A DNA stretch of 64,000 bases from JAWVFM01 sp963841455 (GCA_963841455.1 CAWJCU010000008.1:1-64000), one strand, 5' to 3'. Shown: positions 46,038 to 55,353, counted from the stretch's first letter. Translations and numbers: made by a program. Notes: generated from the sequence alone by a model not told the origin.

Positions 46038-49000
46038 CTACGGCGCGGCGGTGGCGTCGAACGTCGGCGGGATCGCCGCCACGTTGACCGTCACCGATGC
46101 CGTCGTCGCCTTGCCGGCCGTGTTGGTTGCCGTGACGGAGATCTTGTGCGTGCCGGGCTCAAGTGACGCGGTGATCGAGGAGCCCTTGCCGAGGTCTCCC
46201 TGGAGCGAAGATCGCCAGACGATGCGCGACGTCGGGAAGGCAGCGTCTTGGAGGTCGTCGACCACCGCGGTTAGCTGGATCGGCTGGCCCTCGACCGCGT
46301 TTGCGCCGTCTGACGGTGTGGAGATCAACACGCGGGGGGGCTTCGCGGGCACGCTGAATGCCTTGGATGTCGCGGTGTCGGTCAGTACGCCGTCGCTCGC
46401 GATCACCCGGAAGCGGGCCTTCGGCCCCCCGGGCAGCCGATCCAGGTCGACCTTGAACGACTGCTTGTGGAGGTCGGCGGCGACGGGGAGATAGCTCCTT
46501 CCGTTCGCGCTGTAGAGGAGGGTGTAGGTGCGGTGTCCGCCGTCGCGGTCGCTGGAGCTCCAGCGGACCTTGACCGCTCCGGCGAGGGCCTTGCCCCCGC
46601 GCGGTGTGAGCAAGCGCACCGTCGGCGCGTGCGCCGAGACAGGGACCGAGGCGAGCGTCCGCTTGTGCTTCGTGACCGTGATGTGCCTGGTGCCGGCCTT
46701 GAACGGGACGACCTCGTGGACGAGCGCCGCCGCCTGGCTCGGTGGCAGGTCGGACATGACCCTCGGCGTGAAGGGATAGCGGGCGAGGACGTGCCTGCGG
46801 CGGTCGCGCAGGACGATCGAGTAGGCGCTCTTCTTGGGTCGCTGCGTTAGCGTCAACCCGCGCAGGGCCTTGAGCGGCGAGAGGTCGAGCTTGCGGGTGC
46901 GCAGGGCGAGCGACCCGTTCACGATCAGGGCGCGGCCGCGAGCTTTGCGGCGCACCGGCGGGCGACGCTTCGAGCGGCTCAGCGTCGCGAAGTCGGGGCA
47001 GTTCGCGTGATCGGCCGCGCAGAGGTTCGAGAGGATCCCGCGATAGGTGTAATCCGACATCCACTCGTTGGCGCAGTAGGTCATGATGTCGCTCGCTCCG
47101 GCGCGCCAGTCCCAGAGCTTCGTGGGGACGCCGAGGGTTGCGTTGCCGACGTCCACCCCGATGTTGTCGAATGTCTGGTTGCCGATCAGCCCGCCCGCGT
47201 AGGGGTAGTTGTCGTCGTCGGAGGAGTTGTTGTTGCAGAACCCAGGGTGCTTGCGGCCGTACATGTGCCCGAGCTCGTGGCCCCCGTACCAGTCGGCGTA
47301 CGAGGTGTCGGTGTCCCAGCTGAAGTTCGTGAAGTTGCTCCCGAGGCCCGACGGGCCCGACCCGAAGCGGCCGCCGATCGACTCCGAGCAGCCGCGCATG
47401 AACATCGTCCCGGCGTTGTCGCTGACGACGCCGTAGTAGCGGGTTCGCGGGTCCTGCGCCTGCATGCCGTTGACCCAGTCGCTGAGGCGGGCGTTGATGT
47501 CGTCGCAGTTGAAGCCCGCGCTCGTGACGTTGCCGTTCTTGTCCCTGACCTCGGGATGGTCGGGCTGCATCGGCATGAACATCTGGGTGTCGCGAACCTC
47601 GGCGGTCGGATAGGCCCGTCGCAGCCACGAGGCGAGCATGTCGATGTCGTTCTGGGTCGGGACGATCCCGCGATGGTCGCGAGGGGCTTGCTGGTACGGG
47701 ATTCGCACCAGCCAGACCCGCACGGGGGGGACCGCGTGGAAGCGGACGGTGCCCAGGAACCCGGGGTTGTCGCACCCACTGCACGGCAGCGCGGTCGGCT
47801 GGCCCTCCACCTCGAGATGGTCGAGTTGGAGATGGAGCCGCGGACCGTCCGCCTGCCACTCGCGCGGGAGCTCGAAGTTGAGGCTGTTATCGAGGCTCGT
47901 CCGGGTGTTCTCGAGGGTGTTCGAGGCGTGGACCGTGATCGCGTTGAGCGATGGGAGGATCTGCGGGCCGCCCGGATGGGTCCCGTCCGGGCGTGTTGCC
48001 GTAAGGGAGCCGCTGACCCCAGTGACGCTCGAGGTGCCTCCGGTGAGGCCCAGGTAGACGCGGGCGATGGTCCGGTGAAAGCCGCCCGACGTCGCGGCGA
48101 CGAGGGGCACGGAGTTGAACCGGTTCTGGACGGATTGTGTGACCTCGATGTTGCTGAGCTGGTTGAACTGGGTCCCGGGAGGGATCGGCGACAGCCCCAC
48201 CGCCACCGGCGCGCTCGACCCGGTGCCGGCGCAGTTCGTCGCGGTGACGATCACCTTGTTGCCGCCGGTGTTCAGCAGGCCGCCGACGTTGACCGGGCCG
48301 AAAAGGCCACCGTCGCTGTGGATCAGGGTCGGGAACGCCTGCGAGGTGTGCGTCGTGGACCCCAGAGCGATCAGCGAGGCGCTCGTGATCGGGGCGCCGT
48401 GGGCGTCGACGGCCCCCTGAAGCAGGAAGGTGTTGTTCTGCACCGTGAGCCCGTCGACGGGCTTCGAGACGATGACCGTGGGCGGGCCGCTCGCCGGGCA
48501 CGGGGGCGGAGGGCCGACGCTCGAGAACTCGACGTCGTCGACGTCGAGGCCGTTCGCGAACCCGCCGGGTGTGGGCCCGATCTCGATCTTGGTGATCGTC
48601 GGGCTCGCGACGTCGACCGTGAGCGGCGTCTGGATCGGCGTCGGGCTGGTGCGCGCCGGCAGCGTGGCGTTCGCGGTGCCGACGACGGTGTTGGAAGCGT
48701 TATAGGCGGTCAGCCGCACGTCGTAGGGCGCTCCCAGCGCGGATGAGAACCCGACCCAAGCCTTGACGTGCTGCTGGGGGGCGGTGAAGGTCGCCGCGAC
48801 CGGCGCCGTGCAGAACTCGACCGCCACGCAGGGCTCGACCGCGACGGTCCCGGAGTGGGCGTGGTTCGGGATCGCCGTCGGCTTCGAGAAGTCGAACGCC
48901 TCGGGGTTGTTGAAGGTGACGCCCTGGCCGTTGTACTGGGTGTTCACCGGCAGGCCGTGGCCACCGTAACCCGGCGCCGTCGGAGCGAGGTCCTCGAAGG

Positions 49001-49109
49001 TGATCACGGCGCCGGAGGCGATCGGTGCCGCCGGGACGATCAAGAAGCCCAGAGCGAGGACCGCGATCCGCAGCCACCCGATCCCCCTCAAGCCTGATCT
49101 CATCGACAA
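46038..49109 (-). CDS. Secreted metzincin-type zinc metalloprotease with Ig-like domains
   Basis: 1023 residues in one intact frame; TTG at 49109 or ATG at 49103. A signal peptide (residues 1-34, ending PIASGA) is followed by a jelly-roll-like N-terminal domain (ITFEDLAPTAPGYGGHGLP; TITKIEIGPTPGGFANGLDV), an Ig-like module, and a catalytic domain with HELGHMYGRKH near residue 610, the zinc motif HExxHxxGxxH. A Met-turn candidate SDIMTYC follows 60-65 residues later. The C-terminus has two Ig-like domains (VRLLTPRGGKALAGAVKVRW; RVLISTPSDGANAVEGQPIQ). The stop abuts the convergent gene. Substrate unknown; no sorting signal or anchor is seen, so it is probably released. Confidence 0.82.
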   Translation of the reverse strand: MSMRSGLRGIGWLRIAVLALGFLIVPAAPIASGAVITFEDLAPTAPGYGGHGLPVNTQYNGQGVTFNNPEAFDFSKPTAIPNHAHSGTVAVEPCVAVEFCTAPVAATFTAPQQHVKAWVGFSSALGAPYDVRLTAYNASNTVVGTANATLPARTSPTPIQTPLTVDVASPTITKIEIGPTPGGFANGLDVDDVEFSSVGPPPPCPASGPPTVIVSKPVDGLTVQNNTFLLQGAVDAHGAPITSASLIALGSTTHTSQAFPTLIHSDGGLFGPVNVGGLLNTGGNKVIVTATNCAGTGSSAPVAVGLSPIPPGTQFNQLSNIEVTQSVQNRFNSVPLVAATSGGFHRTIARVYLGLTGGTSSVTGVSGSLTATRPDGTHPGGPQILPSLNAITVHASNTLENTRTSLDNSLNFELPREWQADGPRLHLQLDHLEVEGQPTALPCSGCDNPGFLGTVRFHAVPPVRVWLVRIPYQQAPRDHRGIVPTQNDIDMLASWLRRAYPTAEVRDTQMFMPMQPDHPEVRDKNGNVTSAGFNCDDINARLSDWVNGMQAQDPRTRYYGVVSDNAGTMFMRGCSESIGGRFGSGPSGLGSNFTNFSWDTDTSYADWYGGHELGHMYGRKHPGFCNNNSSDDDNYPYAGGLIGNQTFDNIGVDVGNATLGVPTKLWDWRAGASDIMTYCANEWMSDYTYRGILSNLCAADHANCPDFATLSRSKRRPPVRRKARGRALIVNGSLALRTRKLDLSPLKALRGLTLTQRPKKSAYSIVLRDRRRHVLARYPFTPRVMSDLPPSQAAALVHEVVPFKAGTRHITVTKHKRTLASVPVSAHAPTVRLLTPRGGKALAGAVKVRWSSSDRDGGHRTYTLLYSANGRSYLPVAADLHKQSFKVDLDRLPGGPKARFRVIASDGVLTDTATSKAFSVPAKPPRVLISTPSDGANAVEGQPIQLTAVVDDLQDAAFPTSRIVWRSSLQGDLGKGSSITASLEPGTHKISVTATNTAGKATTASVTVNVAAIPPTFDATAAP

Positions 49110-49121
49110 CCCTCGGCGATC

Positions 49122-49612
49122 CTACTCCCCCTCCAGCGACCGGTACTCCCCGCGCGAGAACACCAGCGGCTCGGCGCCGTCGACCGCTTCGATAGCGGCC
49201 ACCTCGCCCGTGACGATCGCATGGTCGCCACCGTCGAGCAGGTCGCGCAGCTCGCAGGCGATGGAGACCGTCGCCCCCTCGATCGCGGGGACGCCCGCGA
49301 GCTCGCGCCAGGCGACGCCATTCCACTTCACGGGGTGAGGGTCCTTCGTCGCGAAGCGGAGGCGCGAGCTCGCGCTGGTCCGCGGAAAGCACCGAGACGC
49401 CGAAAACTCCCGCCGCTCGGAGCGCGCCGAGCGTGCGCGAGCCGCGGTCGAGCGCCGCGAGCATGAGCGGCGGCTCGAGGGACAGCGAGACGACCGCGTT
49501 CGCCGTGGCCCCCGACGGGCCGTCGGGGCCGGGGGCGGTGATCACCGTCACCGCCGTCGGCACGAGCCCCATCGCGCGGCGGAACTGGGCGGGATCGGCG
49601 GCGCGGCGGCAC
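49122..49612 (-). CDS. Flavin reductase-like (FMN-binding split barrel) protein
   Basis: Reads DPAQFRRAMGLVPTAVTVIT, SGATANAVVSLSLEPPLMLA, TLGALRAAGVFGVSVLSADQ and, after a break near 49345, KDPHPVKWNG, ACELRDLLDGGDHAIVTGEV and AEPLVFSRGEYRSLE. This is the HpaC/RutF type that supplies reduced FMN to a monooxygenase, although no monooxygenase is next to it. GTG at 49612 is the likely start after an indel near 49600. About 162 residues. It lies 12 bases after the start of the metalloprotease on the same strand. Confidence 0.85.
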
Positions 49613-49624
49613 GGGTAGTCGCAA

Positions 49625-49630
49625 GTATGA
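49625..49630 (+). promoter_or_regulatory. Possible -10 box for the cytochrome c gene
   Basis: TATGAT is a near-consensus -10 in GC-rich DNA, 10 bases before the TTG start at 49641. It would give an almost leaderless mRNA. No clear -35. Confidence 0.35.
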
Positions 49631-49640
49631 TGCCGCCGCG

Positions 49641-50044
49641 TTGCGAGCCCCGAAGGCCCTCGTCATCACAGCCGCCGCAGCCGCCGGCCTGCTCCTGGCG
49701 CCTGCGGCTCGGAGGAGATCTCCGTGTCGAAGAGCGATCCCACCTACGCGGGCGCGGTGCTCTTCGCCCAGCGCTGCGGGGGATGCCACACGATGACTCC
49801 GGCCGGCACCCAGGGCTCCGACGCCCGCAACGTTCGCGTGGAGGGGCCGAACCTCGACCAGCGCACCGAGAGCCTGCCGCAAGCGCTGTTCGCGATCCGA
49901 AACGGCGGCTTCTCCGGCTCGATCATGCCGCAGAACATCGTCACCGGGCGCGACGCGGACGCGGTCGCCGCGTTCGTGGCGAAGTACGCAGGGACGCAAG
50001 AGGTCTCGAGCCCGCGGCCCGGCGAGACCACGACCACGCCTTAG
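49641..50044 (+). CDS. Class I cytochrome c, probable lipoprotein
   Basis: TTG at 49641 gives LRAPKALVITAAAAAGLLLA; after a one-base break near 49702 it continues CGSEEISVSKSDPTYAGA, so a lipobox Cys is likely. The heme site is CGGCH in LFAQRCGGCHTMTP, and the distal Met is in GFSGSIMPQNIV. A short Thr/Pro tail ends the protein. About 134 residues. Such c-type domains pass electrons to terminal oxidases; with heme A synthase nearby, a role in aerobic respiration is likely. Confidence 0.85.
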
Positions 50045-50066
50045 CGCGGCGGGAGGCCTCGCCTCG

Positions 50067-51331
50067 CTCGACCTGAAGCGCATCCGGGAGGACCCTGAGC
50101 CGGCGCGCGCCGCGCTGGCGCGCCGGGGCGCGGCCGACAAGCTCGACGAGGCGCTCGAGCTCGACGCGCGCCGGCGCGAGCTGCTGCCCGAGGTCGAGGA
50201 GCGCCGCGCCCGCCAGCGCAAGGCGTCCGACGCGATCGCGGAGGCGAAGCGGTCCGGCGGCGACGCGGAAGCGGTGATCGCGGAGATGCGGGAGGTATCG
50301 GGCGAGGTCAAGCGTCTCGAGAGCGAGCTGGCGGAAGTCGAGGGACGCCGCGACGCGATCCTCGCCGAGCTGCCGAACCTGCCCGACCCAGCGGCGCCTG
50401 ACGGCGAGGCCGACGTCGACGCCGTGACGCTGCGCGAGGTCGGGGAGCGCCCGAGCTTCGGATTCGAGCCCCGCGACCATCTCGACCTCGGCACCGAGCA
50501 CGGCTGGATCGAGATGGAGAAGGCCGGCGAGGCGTCGGGCTCGCGCTTCGCCTACCTGATCGGCGACCTCGTGATGGTGGAGCTGGCGCTCGTCCGCCTC
50601 GCTGTCGAGCGCGCCCGCTCCGAGGGGTACGAGCCGGTGGTCCCGCCGGTGCTCGTTCGCGAGGGGCCGCTCTACGGCACCGGCTTCTTCCCGGGCGAGC
50701 GCGAGATGATCTACGAGATCGAGCGGGACGAGCTCTTCCTCGTCGGCACCTCGGAGGTCTCGCTCGCCGCGCTCGGCGCCGGCGAGATCCTCGCCGCCGA
50801 CGAGCTGCCGCGCCGCTACTGCGGGATCTCCACGTGCTTCCGCGCGAGGCCGGCGCCGCCGGCAAGGACACGCGGGGGATCTTCCGCGTCCACCAGTTCG
50901 ACAAGGTCGAGATGTTCTCGTTCGTGGAGCCGGGCGCCTCGGGGGCGGAGCACGAGCGGCTCCTCGCCATCCAGGAGGGCATCCTCGGCGACCTCGAGAT
51001 CCCCTACCGCGTCGTCGACATCCCGGTCGGCGACCTCGGCGCGCCGGCGGCGAGGAAGTTCGACTGCGAGGGGTGGATTCCGAGCCAGGAGCGCTACCGC
51101 GAGCTCACCTCGTGCTCGAACACGACCGACTACCAGGCCCGCCGCCTCGACTGCCGCTACCGGCCGGAGCCGGAGGCGCCGCCGGTGCACGTCCACACGC
51201 TGAACGGCACGGCCGTCGCCGTCGGCCGGACGCTGATCGCGCTGCTCGAGAACGGCCAGCGCGAGGACGGCAGCGTGGCGCTGCCGGCGGCGCTCGTCGC
51301 CGCCGGCGCGCCCGAGGTGATCGGTGCGTGA
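50067..51331 (+). CDS. serS: Seryl-tRNA synthetase
   Basis: About 421 residues. The N-terminal coiled coil (EALELDARRRELLPEVEERR) binds the tRNA variable arm. The class II core has ELFLVGTSEVSLAALG (motif region), a motif-2 segment CFR / EAGAAGKDTRGIFRVHQFDK split by a one-base loss near 50848, FDCEGWIPSQERYRELTSCS, and HTLNGTAVAVGRTLIALLEN (motif 3 with catalytic Arg). The conserved N-terminus LDLKRIREDPE starts at 50067, but no ATG, GTG or TTG lies before it in frame; an indel probably hides the start. Confidence 0.95.
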
Positions 51332-51368
51332 GGGCGGCTGCGGCTCGGATAGGGTTGCGCCGTGTCTC

Positions 51369-52625
51369 GTGTCTGACTTCTTCCAGCGAGCGCGCCGGGC
51401 TGCTCTCGCCCTCGCCTTCGCGATCTGCGCCACGCTCGTCAGCGTCGCCGTCGCGAGCTCCGGCTCGGGCCACCACCGCCACCACCATCACGGACGGCCA
51501 GGCCCTACGGGGCCGCGGGGCCCGCGCGGCGTGACCGGGCCGCAGGGACCGCAGGGGGCGACCGGCCCGCAGGGCCCGGCGGGCGCCCCCGCCGAGTTCG
51601 ACGTCACCTATACGGGCTTTCCGCCGGGCGCGTTCAGCGTCGGCCCCGACACCTCCGCCGCAGCGACGATCGACTGCCCGGCCGGGCTCCACGTCGTCTC
51701 CGGCGGCCTGCGGTCCAGCACGGGGCACGGGGCGCTGTCCGTCGGTTCGAGCAACGCGTTCGACTCGAACACCTGGATCGTCGAGGTGGAGAACCACAGC
51801 GCGAGCCCGCAGGCGTTCAGCGTCAGCGCGGTCTGCGTGCCCTCGGTGCTCGCGAAGCGCGCCGCGGCGGCCGGTAAGCGCGGTCCGCCGGGTCCGCGGG
51901 GGCCGCGGGGGCGGCCGGGGCCGCGCGGCGTGACCGGGCCGCAGGGGCCGCAGGGGCCGCCGGGCTCGAGCTCGGTGCCGCTCAGCTACGTGTCGGAGGA
52001 CTTCACCGGTGACTCTGGAACGCCCACGAAGGCGGACGCGGACTGCGCCGCCGACCAGGTCAACGTCGGGGGCGGCGCGTTCGCCACGGGGACCTTCGGC
52101 ACGCAGTGGTTGACCGACAGCCACTCGCTCGGCAATGCAGGCTGGACCGCCACGGTCGACACCTTCGGCGGCGTGCCCCGCGCCGCAACGGCTTATGCGA
52201 TCTGCGAGCCGTTCAGGCTCGCCGGCAAGGGCGCCACTCGCGCGGTCGCCGGCAAGAGGGGACGTCCCGGACCGCCTGGTCCCCAAGGCCGGCCGGGCCG
52301 GCGCGGCCCCCAGGGCGCGACGGGCCCCCAGGGCCAGCAGGGGCCGCCGGCGCCGACCGACGTCACGCTCACGCTTCGCTACGTCAGCACGAACTTCACG
52401 GTGAGCCCCGGCACGCAAGGCCAAGGCCAGGCGAAGTGCCCTGAGGGCGAGCACGTGATCGGCGGCGGCGTCTTCGGCGGGGTGGCCCGCAGGGCGATCG
52501 TCAACAGCAGCCGGCCGCTCGGGTCCGACACCTGGCAGGCCTTCGTCGACAACGTGGCGCAGACGACCCCCGTGACCTCCACCGTCACCGCGGTCTGCGC
52601 CTCGCCGACGAGCGTCGCCAACTAG
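51369..52625 (+). CDS. Secreted protein with three collagen-like plus beta-domain modules
   Basis: 418 residues, intact, GTG at 51369. A signal helix (AALALAFAICATLVSVAVAS) is followed by a His-rich stretch (HHRHHHH). Three modules follow: a Gly-X-Y run (about 51506-51590, 51878-51967, 52256-52352) and then an 80-90 residue domain. Each domain has one Cys near its start and one near its end (DCPAGLHVVSGG / VSAVCVP; DCAADQVNVGGG / YAICEP; KCPEGEHVIGGG / VTAVCAS) and a shared GG core, so the unit was triplicated. A disulfide within each domain is likely. No membrane anchor or sorting motif is visible. Probable trimeric surface or matrix protein; function unknown. Confidence 0.75.
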   Translation: MSDFFQRARRAALALAFAICATLVSVAVASSGSGHHRHHHHGRPGPTGPRGPRGVTGPQGPQGATGPQGPAGAPAEFDVTYTGFPPGAFSVGPDTSAAATIDCPAGLHVVSGGLRSSTGHGALSVGSSNAFDSNTWIVEVENHSASPQAFSVSAVCVPSVLAKRAAAAGKRGPPGPRGPRGRPGPRGVTGPQGPQGPPGSSSVPLSYVSEDFTGDSGTPTKADADCAADQVNVGGGAFATGTFGTQWLTDSHSLGNAGWTATVDTFGGVPRAATAYAICEPFRLAGKGATRAVAGKRGRPGPPGPQGRPGRRGPQGATGPQGQQGPPAPTDVTLTLRYVSTNFTVSPGTQGQGQAKCPEGEHVIGGGVFGGVARRAIVNSSRPLGSDTWQAFVDNVAQTTPVTSTVTAVCASPTSVAN

Positions 52626-52671
52626 GCGCGCTCGAGCTCCGCCCGGGTGCGAGCCGGCGAGACTTGCCCCG

Positions 52672-53064
52672 CTACTCGGGGTCCATCTCCAGCGAGCACG
52701 AGTTGATGCAGTAGCGCAGGCCGTCGGGTCCGGGCCCGTCCTCGAAGACATGCCCCAGGTGGCCGCCGCAGCGGCTGCAGTTGACCTCGGTGCGGCGCAT
52801 GAAGAAGCTGCGGTCGTCCTCGGTCTCGATCGCGCCATCGTCCGCCGGAGCCGTGAAGCTCGGCCAGCCGGTCCCGGAGTCGAACTTGGTGTCGGAGCTG
52901 AAGAGCTCCGCGCCGCAACCGGCGCAGCGGTAGGTGCCCTCGTCCTTCGAGTCCCAGTAGGCGCCGGTGAACGCGCGCTCGGTGCCCTTCTCGCGCAGCA
53001 CCTCGTACTGCTCGGGAGTGAGCTCCGTGCGCCACTCCTGCTCAGTCTTCTTGACCTTCTCCAT
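52672..53064 (-). CDS. msrB: Peptide methionine-R-sulfoxide reductase
   Basis: 130 residues, ATG at 53064 with AAGGAG 6 bases upstream (GTG at 53067 possible). Two CxxC zinc pairs (CAGC, CSRC), TKFDSGTGWPSFTAP, HLGHVFEDGPGPDGLRYCIN and the catalytic Cys in RYCINS identify MsrB, which repairs methionine-R-sulfoxide in oxidised proteins. CINSCSLEM carries an extra Cys two residues further where Ala is usual. Confidence 0.95.
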   Translation of the reverse strand: MEKVKKTEQEWRTELTPEQYEVLREKGTERAFTGAYWDSKDEGTYRCAGCGAELFSSDTKFDSGTGWPSFTAPADDGAIETEDDRSFFMRRTEVNCSRCGGHLGHVFEDGPGPDGLRYCINSCSLEMDPE

Positions 53065-53166
53065 CACTTCTCCTTGCTCGAATCTCCTGGCTGTTCAGTC
53101 GCGCCAGACGCGCCGGTCGTTACGCCCCGATGGTAGGCCCTGAACTGCCTCCTACCATCGAACGCC

Positions 53167-54447
53167 ATGGACCCTCTCGTGCATGGAGGCGCGCCCGAGC
53201 CCCCCGAGAGCCGGGCTCCCCTCATCCTGCGACCGCTTCGCGAGCGCGACTTCGCGCTGCTCTTCACCGGGACGACGGTGTCAATGCTCGGCGACGGCAT
53301 CTACCTGGTGGCCATTGCCTGGCAGGTGTACGCGATCTCCAACGCTCCCACGGCGCTCGGCCTCGTCGGCGTCGCCTGGACGGTCCCGATGGTCCTGCTG
53401 CTGCTCTTCGGCGGTGTCCTCGGCGATCGCTTCGAGCGCCGGCGCCTGCTGATCGTCTCCGACATCGTGCGCGCTCTCGCGATCGGGGCGATCGGAGTGC
53501 TGTCGGTCGCCGGCGTCCTCGAGCTCTGGATGGTGGTGGCCCTGGTGGCGGTCTACGGTGCGGGCGAAGCGCTGTTCGGCCCGGTCTTCCAGGCGATCAT
53601 CCCGGACGTCGTCGAGCGTCCTCTGCTCGTGCAGGCGAATTCACTCCAGCAGCTCGCGGAGCCCGCGGCCTATCGATTCGTCGGCCCCGCGCTCGGCGGT
53701 GCGCTCATCGCGTGGCTGGGGACGGGGCCGGCCTTCCTGGCCGATGCCGGCACCTTCGCGTTCTCGGCGGTGTGCGCGACGCTGATGCGCGTCCGCCGCG
53801 ATCCGTCGAGCGGGGAGGCCGGATCACTGCTCGGAGAGCTGCGCGAGGGCGCCGCCTACGTCCGCTCCCAGACTTGGCTTTGGGCGACGCTCGTCATGGC
53901 GGCCATCGCGCTGCTGCTGATCATGGGACCGCTCGAGGTCCTGCTCCCCTACCTGGTGAAGAACTCGCTGGGCGCGGGCGCCGGCGGCCTCGGGATCGTC
54001 TTCGCAGCCGCGGGCGCCGGGGCGATAGTGGCGGGCATCGTGATGGGTCAGCGCGGAATGGGTCGCCGCCACGTGCTCTGGATGTACCTGGGCTTCGCGG
54101 TCGCAGTCGGGTCCATCGCGGCCTACGCGCTCGCCGCCACGGTCTGGCAGGCGGTGTTGATCGGGCTGGTCGAGGGCGCGGGCATGACGGTGGGCAACGT
54201 GGTCTGGGAGACGCTCGTGCACACGCACGTGCCGTCGCGGCTCCTTGGGCGGGTCAGTGGCTTCGATTGGTTCGTTTCGATGGCCCTCACGCCGGTCTCG
54301 TTCGCGCTGACGGGGCCGATCGCCGCCGCGCTGGGCGTCGAGACGACGATGATCGCGGCGGGCGTGCTTGGCGCGGTCGGCGTGCTGGCCTTCCTGCTGG
54401 TCCCGGGGCTGCGCGACCCCGAGCATCCGGCGTTCGGCGCCGCCTAG
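53167..54447 (+). CDS. Major facilitator superfamily exporter (MFS_3/EntS-like)
   Basis: 426 residues, intact, 12 membrane helices. The N-terminus FALLFTGTTVSMLGDGIYLV and the loop GGVLGDRFERRRLLIVSDIV (MFS motif A) are typical of the drug/siderophore exporters in MFS_3. The helix LVAVYGAGEALFGPVFQAII and QANSLQQLAEPAAYRFVGPA match the family. Substrate unknown. ATG at 53167; the divergent msrB gene starts 103 bases away. Confidence 0.88.
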   Translation: MDPLVHGGAPEPPESRAPLILRPLRERDFALLFTGTTVSMLGDGIYLVAIAWQVYAISNAPTALGLVGVAWTVPMVLLLLFGGVLGDRFERRRLLIVSDIVRALAIGAIGVLSVAGVLELWMVVALVAVYGAGEALFGPVFQAIIPDVVERPLLVQANSLQQLAEPAAYRFVGPALGGALIAWLGTGPAFLADAGTFAFSAVCATLMRVRRDPSSGEAGSLLGELREGAAYVRSQTWLWATLVMAAIALLLIMGPLEVLLPYLVKNSLGAGAGGLGIVFAAAGAGAIVAGIVMGQRGMGRRHVLWMYLGFAVAVGSIAAYALAATVWQAVLIGLVEGAGMTVGNVVWETLVHTHVPSRLLGRVSGFDWFVSMALTPVSFALTGPIAAALGVETTMIAAGVLGAVGVLAFLLVPGLRDPEHPAFGAA

Positions 54448-54477
54448 CCGGCACCGTCGGGCCCTACGATCACGCGG

Positions 54478-54541
54478 TGATTCTGGTGAGGCGCTCTGCC
54501 CCGAAAGACGCGTGTAAGGGCGCCGCAGGCGCCCGCGGATG
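54478..54541 (+). repeat. Repeated element, copy 1: two stem-loops and mini-ORF
   Basis: From GTG at 54478 a 21-codon frame reads VILVRRSAPKDACKGAAGAR and G, stop TGA at 54540-54542, which overlaps the next ATG (TGATG). At RNA level GGCGC-TCT-GCCCC and GGGCGCC-GCA-GGCGCCC can pair. Copy 2 lies at 63916. Same order, spacing and overlap in both copies, with compensating changes in the second stem. Confidence 0.7.
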
Positions 54542-55351
54542 ATGGATGCGTTCTTCGAGCGCGACGGCGACGGCTTCGTCGCGACCGAGCTCACGCGGGG
54601 GCCGTGGGACCCCGATTCTCAGCACGCCGGCCCTCCCGCGGCGCTGATCGCGCGAGAGATCGAGATGCTCGCGGCGGAGGAGCCGCGCACCGTGGGGCGG
54701 ATCACCTACGAGATCCTCCGCCCCGTGCCAATCGGCCGGGTGAGCGTGGATGCAGCGATCGTTCGCCCGGGCCGGCGCGTGGAGCTCGTGGAGGCCGGTC
54801 TCTCGGACGAGCGCGGCGAGGTGATCCGCGCTCGCGCCTGGCGGCTTCCGGACGGCGCGCTCGACCTCGACGGCGAGGTCGAATGGGACACCGAGGGAAA
54901 GGGCGCGGTGCTGCGGCGCGGCGAGACGCCCCCTGGCCCGTCCGAGGGCCGCGTGGTCGCGTACTTCCCGACCGAGCAGGCCGTCGGGTATCACACCGCG
55001 ATGGAGTACCGGTTCACCGCCGGGGAGTTCACGCGGAGCGGGCCGGCGACCGCCTGGTTGCGGATGCGCCACCAGCTGGTCGCGGGGGAGAAGCCGACGC
55101 CGCTTCAGCGCGTCGCCGCCGCCGCCGACTCCGGCAACGGCATCAGCTCGCCGCTCGACTTCCGCCGCTTCGTCTTCATCAACGTCGACCTCACCATCCA
55201 CCTCGGGCGTCCGGCGAGCGGCGAGTGGATCTGCCTCGATTCGACGACGATCCCCGACTCCTCGGGCGTGGGCATCACCGACACGGCCCTCTACGATGAG
55301 CGCGGCCCGCTCGGGCGCGCCGCGCAGACGCTGCTCGTCGCGGAGAGGTAG
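54542..55351 (+). CDS. Acyl-CoA thioesterase-like (double hotdog) protein
   Basis: About 269 residues, ATG at 54542 (54539 also possible), overlapping the stop of the mini-ORF. FVATELTRGPWDPDSQHAGP, PAALIAREIEMLAAEEPRTV, GRITYEILRPVPIGRVSVDA, and in the second half EWICLDSTTIPDSSGVGITD and TALYDERGPLGRAAQTLLV match TesB/4HBT_3 proteins, two fused hotdog folds. The family hydrolyses acyl-CoA thioesters; substrate unknown. Confidence 0.85.
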   Translation: MDAFFERDGDGFVATELTRGPWDPDSQHAGPPAALIAREIEMLAAEEPRTVGRITYEILRPVPIGRVSVDAAIVRPGRRVELVEAGLSDERGEVIRARAWRLPDGALDLDGEVEWDTEGKGAVLRRGETPPGPSEGRVVAYFPTEQAVGYHTAMEYRFTAGEFTRSGPATAWLRMRHQLVAGEKPTPLQRVAAAADSGNGISSPLDFRRFVFINVDLTIHLGRPASGEWICLDSTTIPDSSGVGITDTALYDERGPLGRAAQTLLVAER

Positions 55352-55353
55352 GC

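Noticed and set aside
47007..48746. Plus-strand open frame of 579 codons
   Set aside because: Antisense of the metzincin gene; no motif.
51506..52352. Collagen-like gene as a phage tail fibre
   Set aside because: It has a signal peptide and no phage genes lie nearby.
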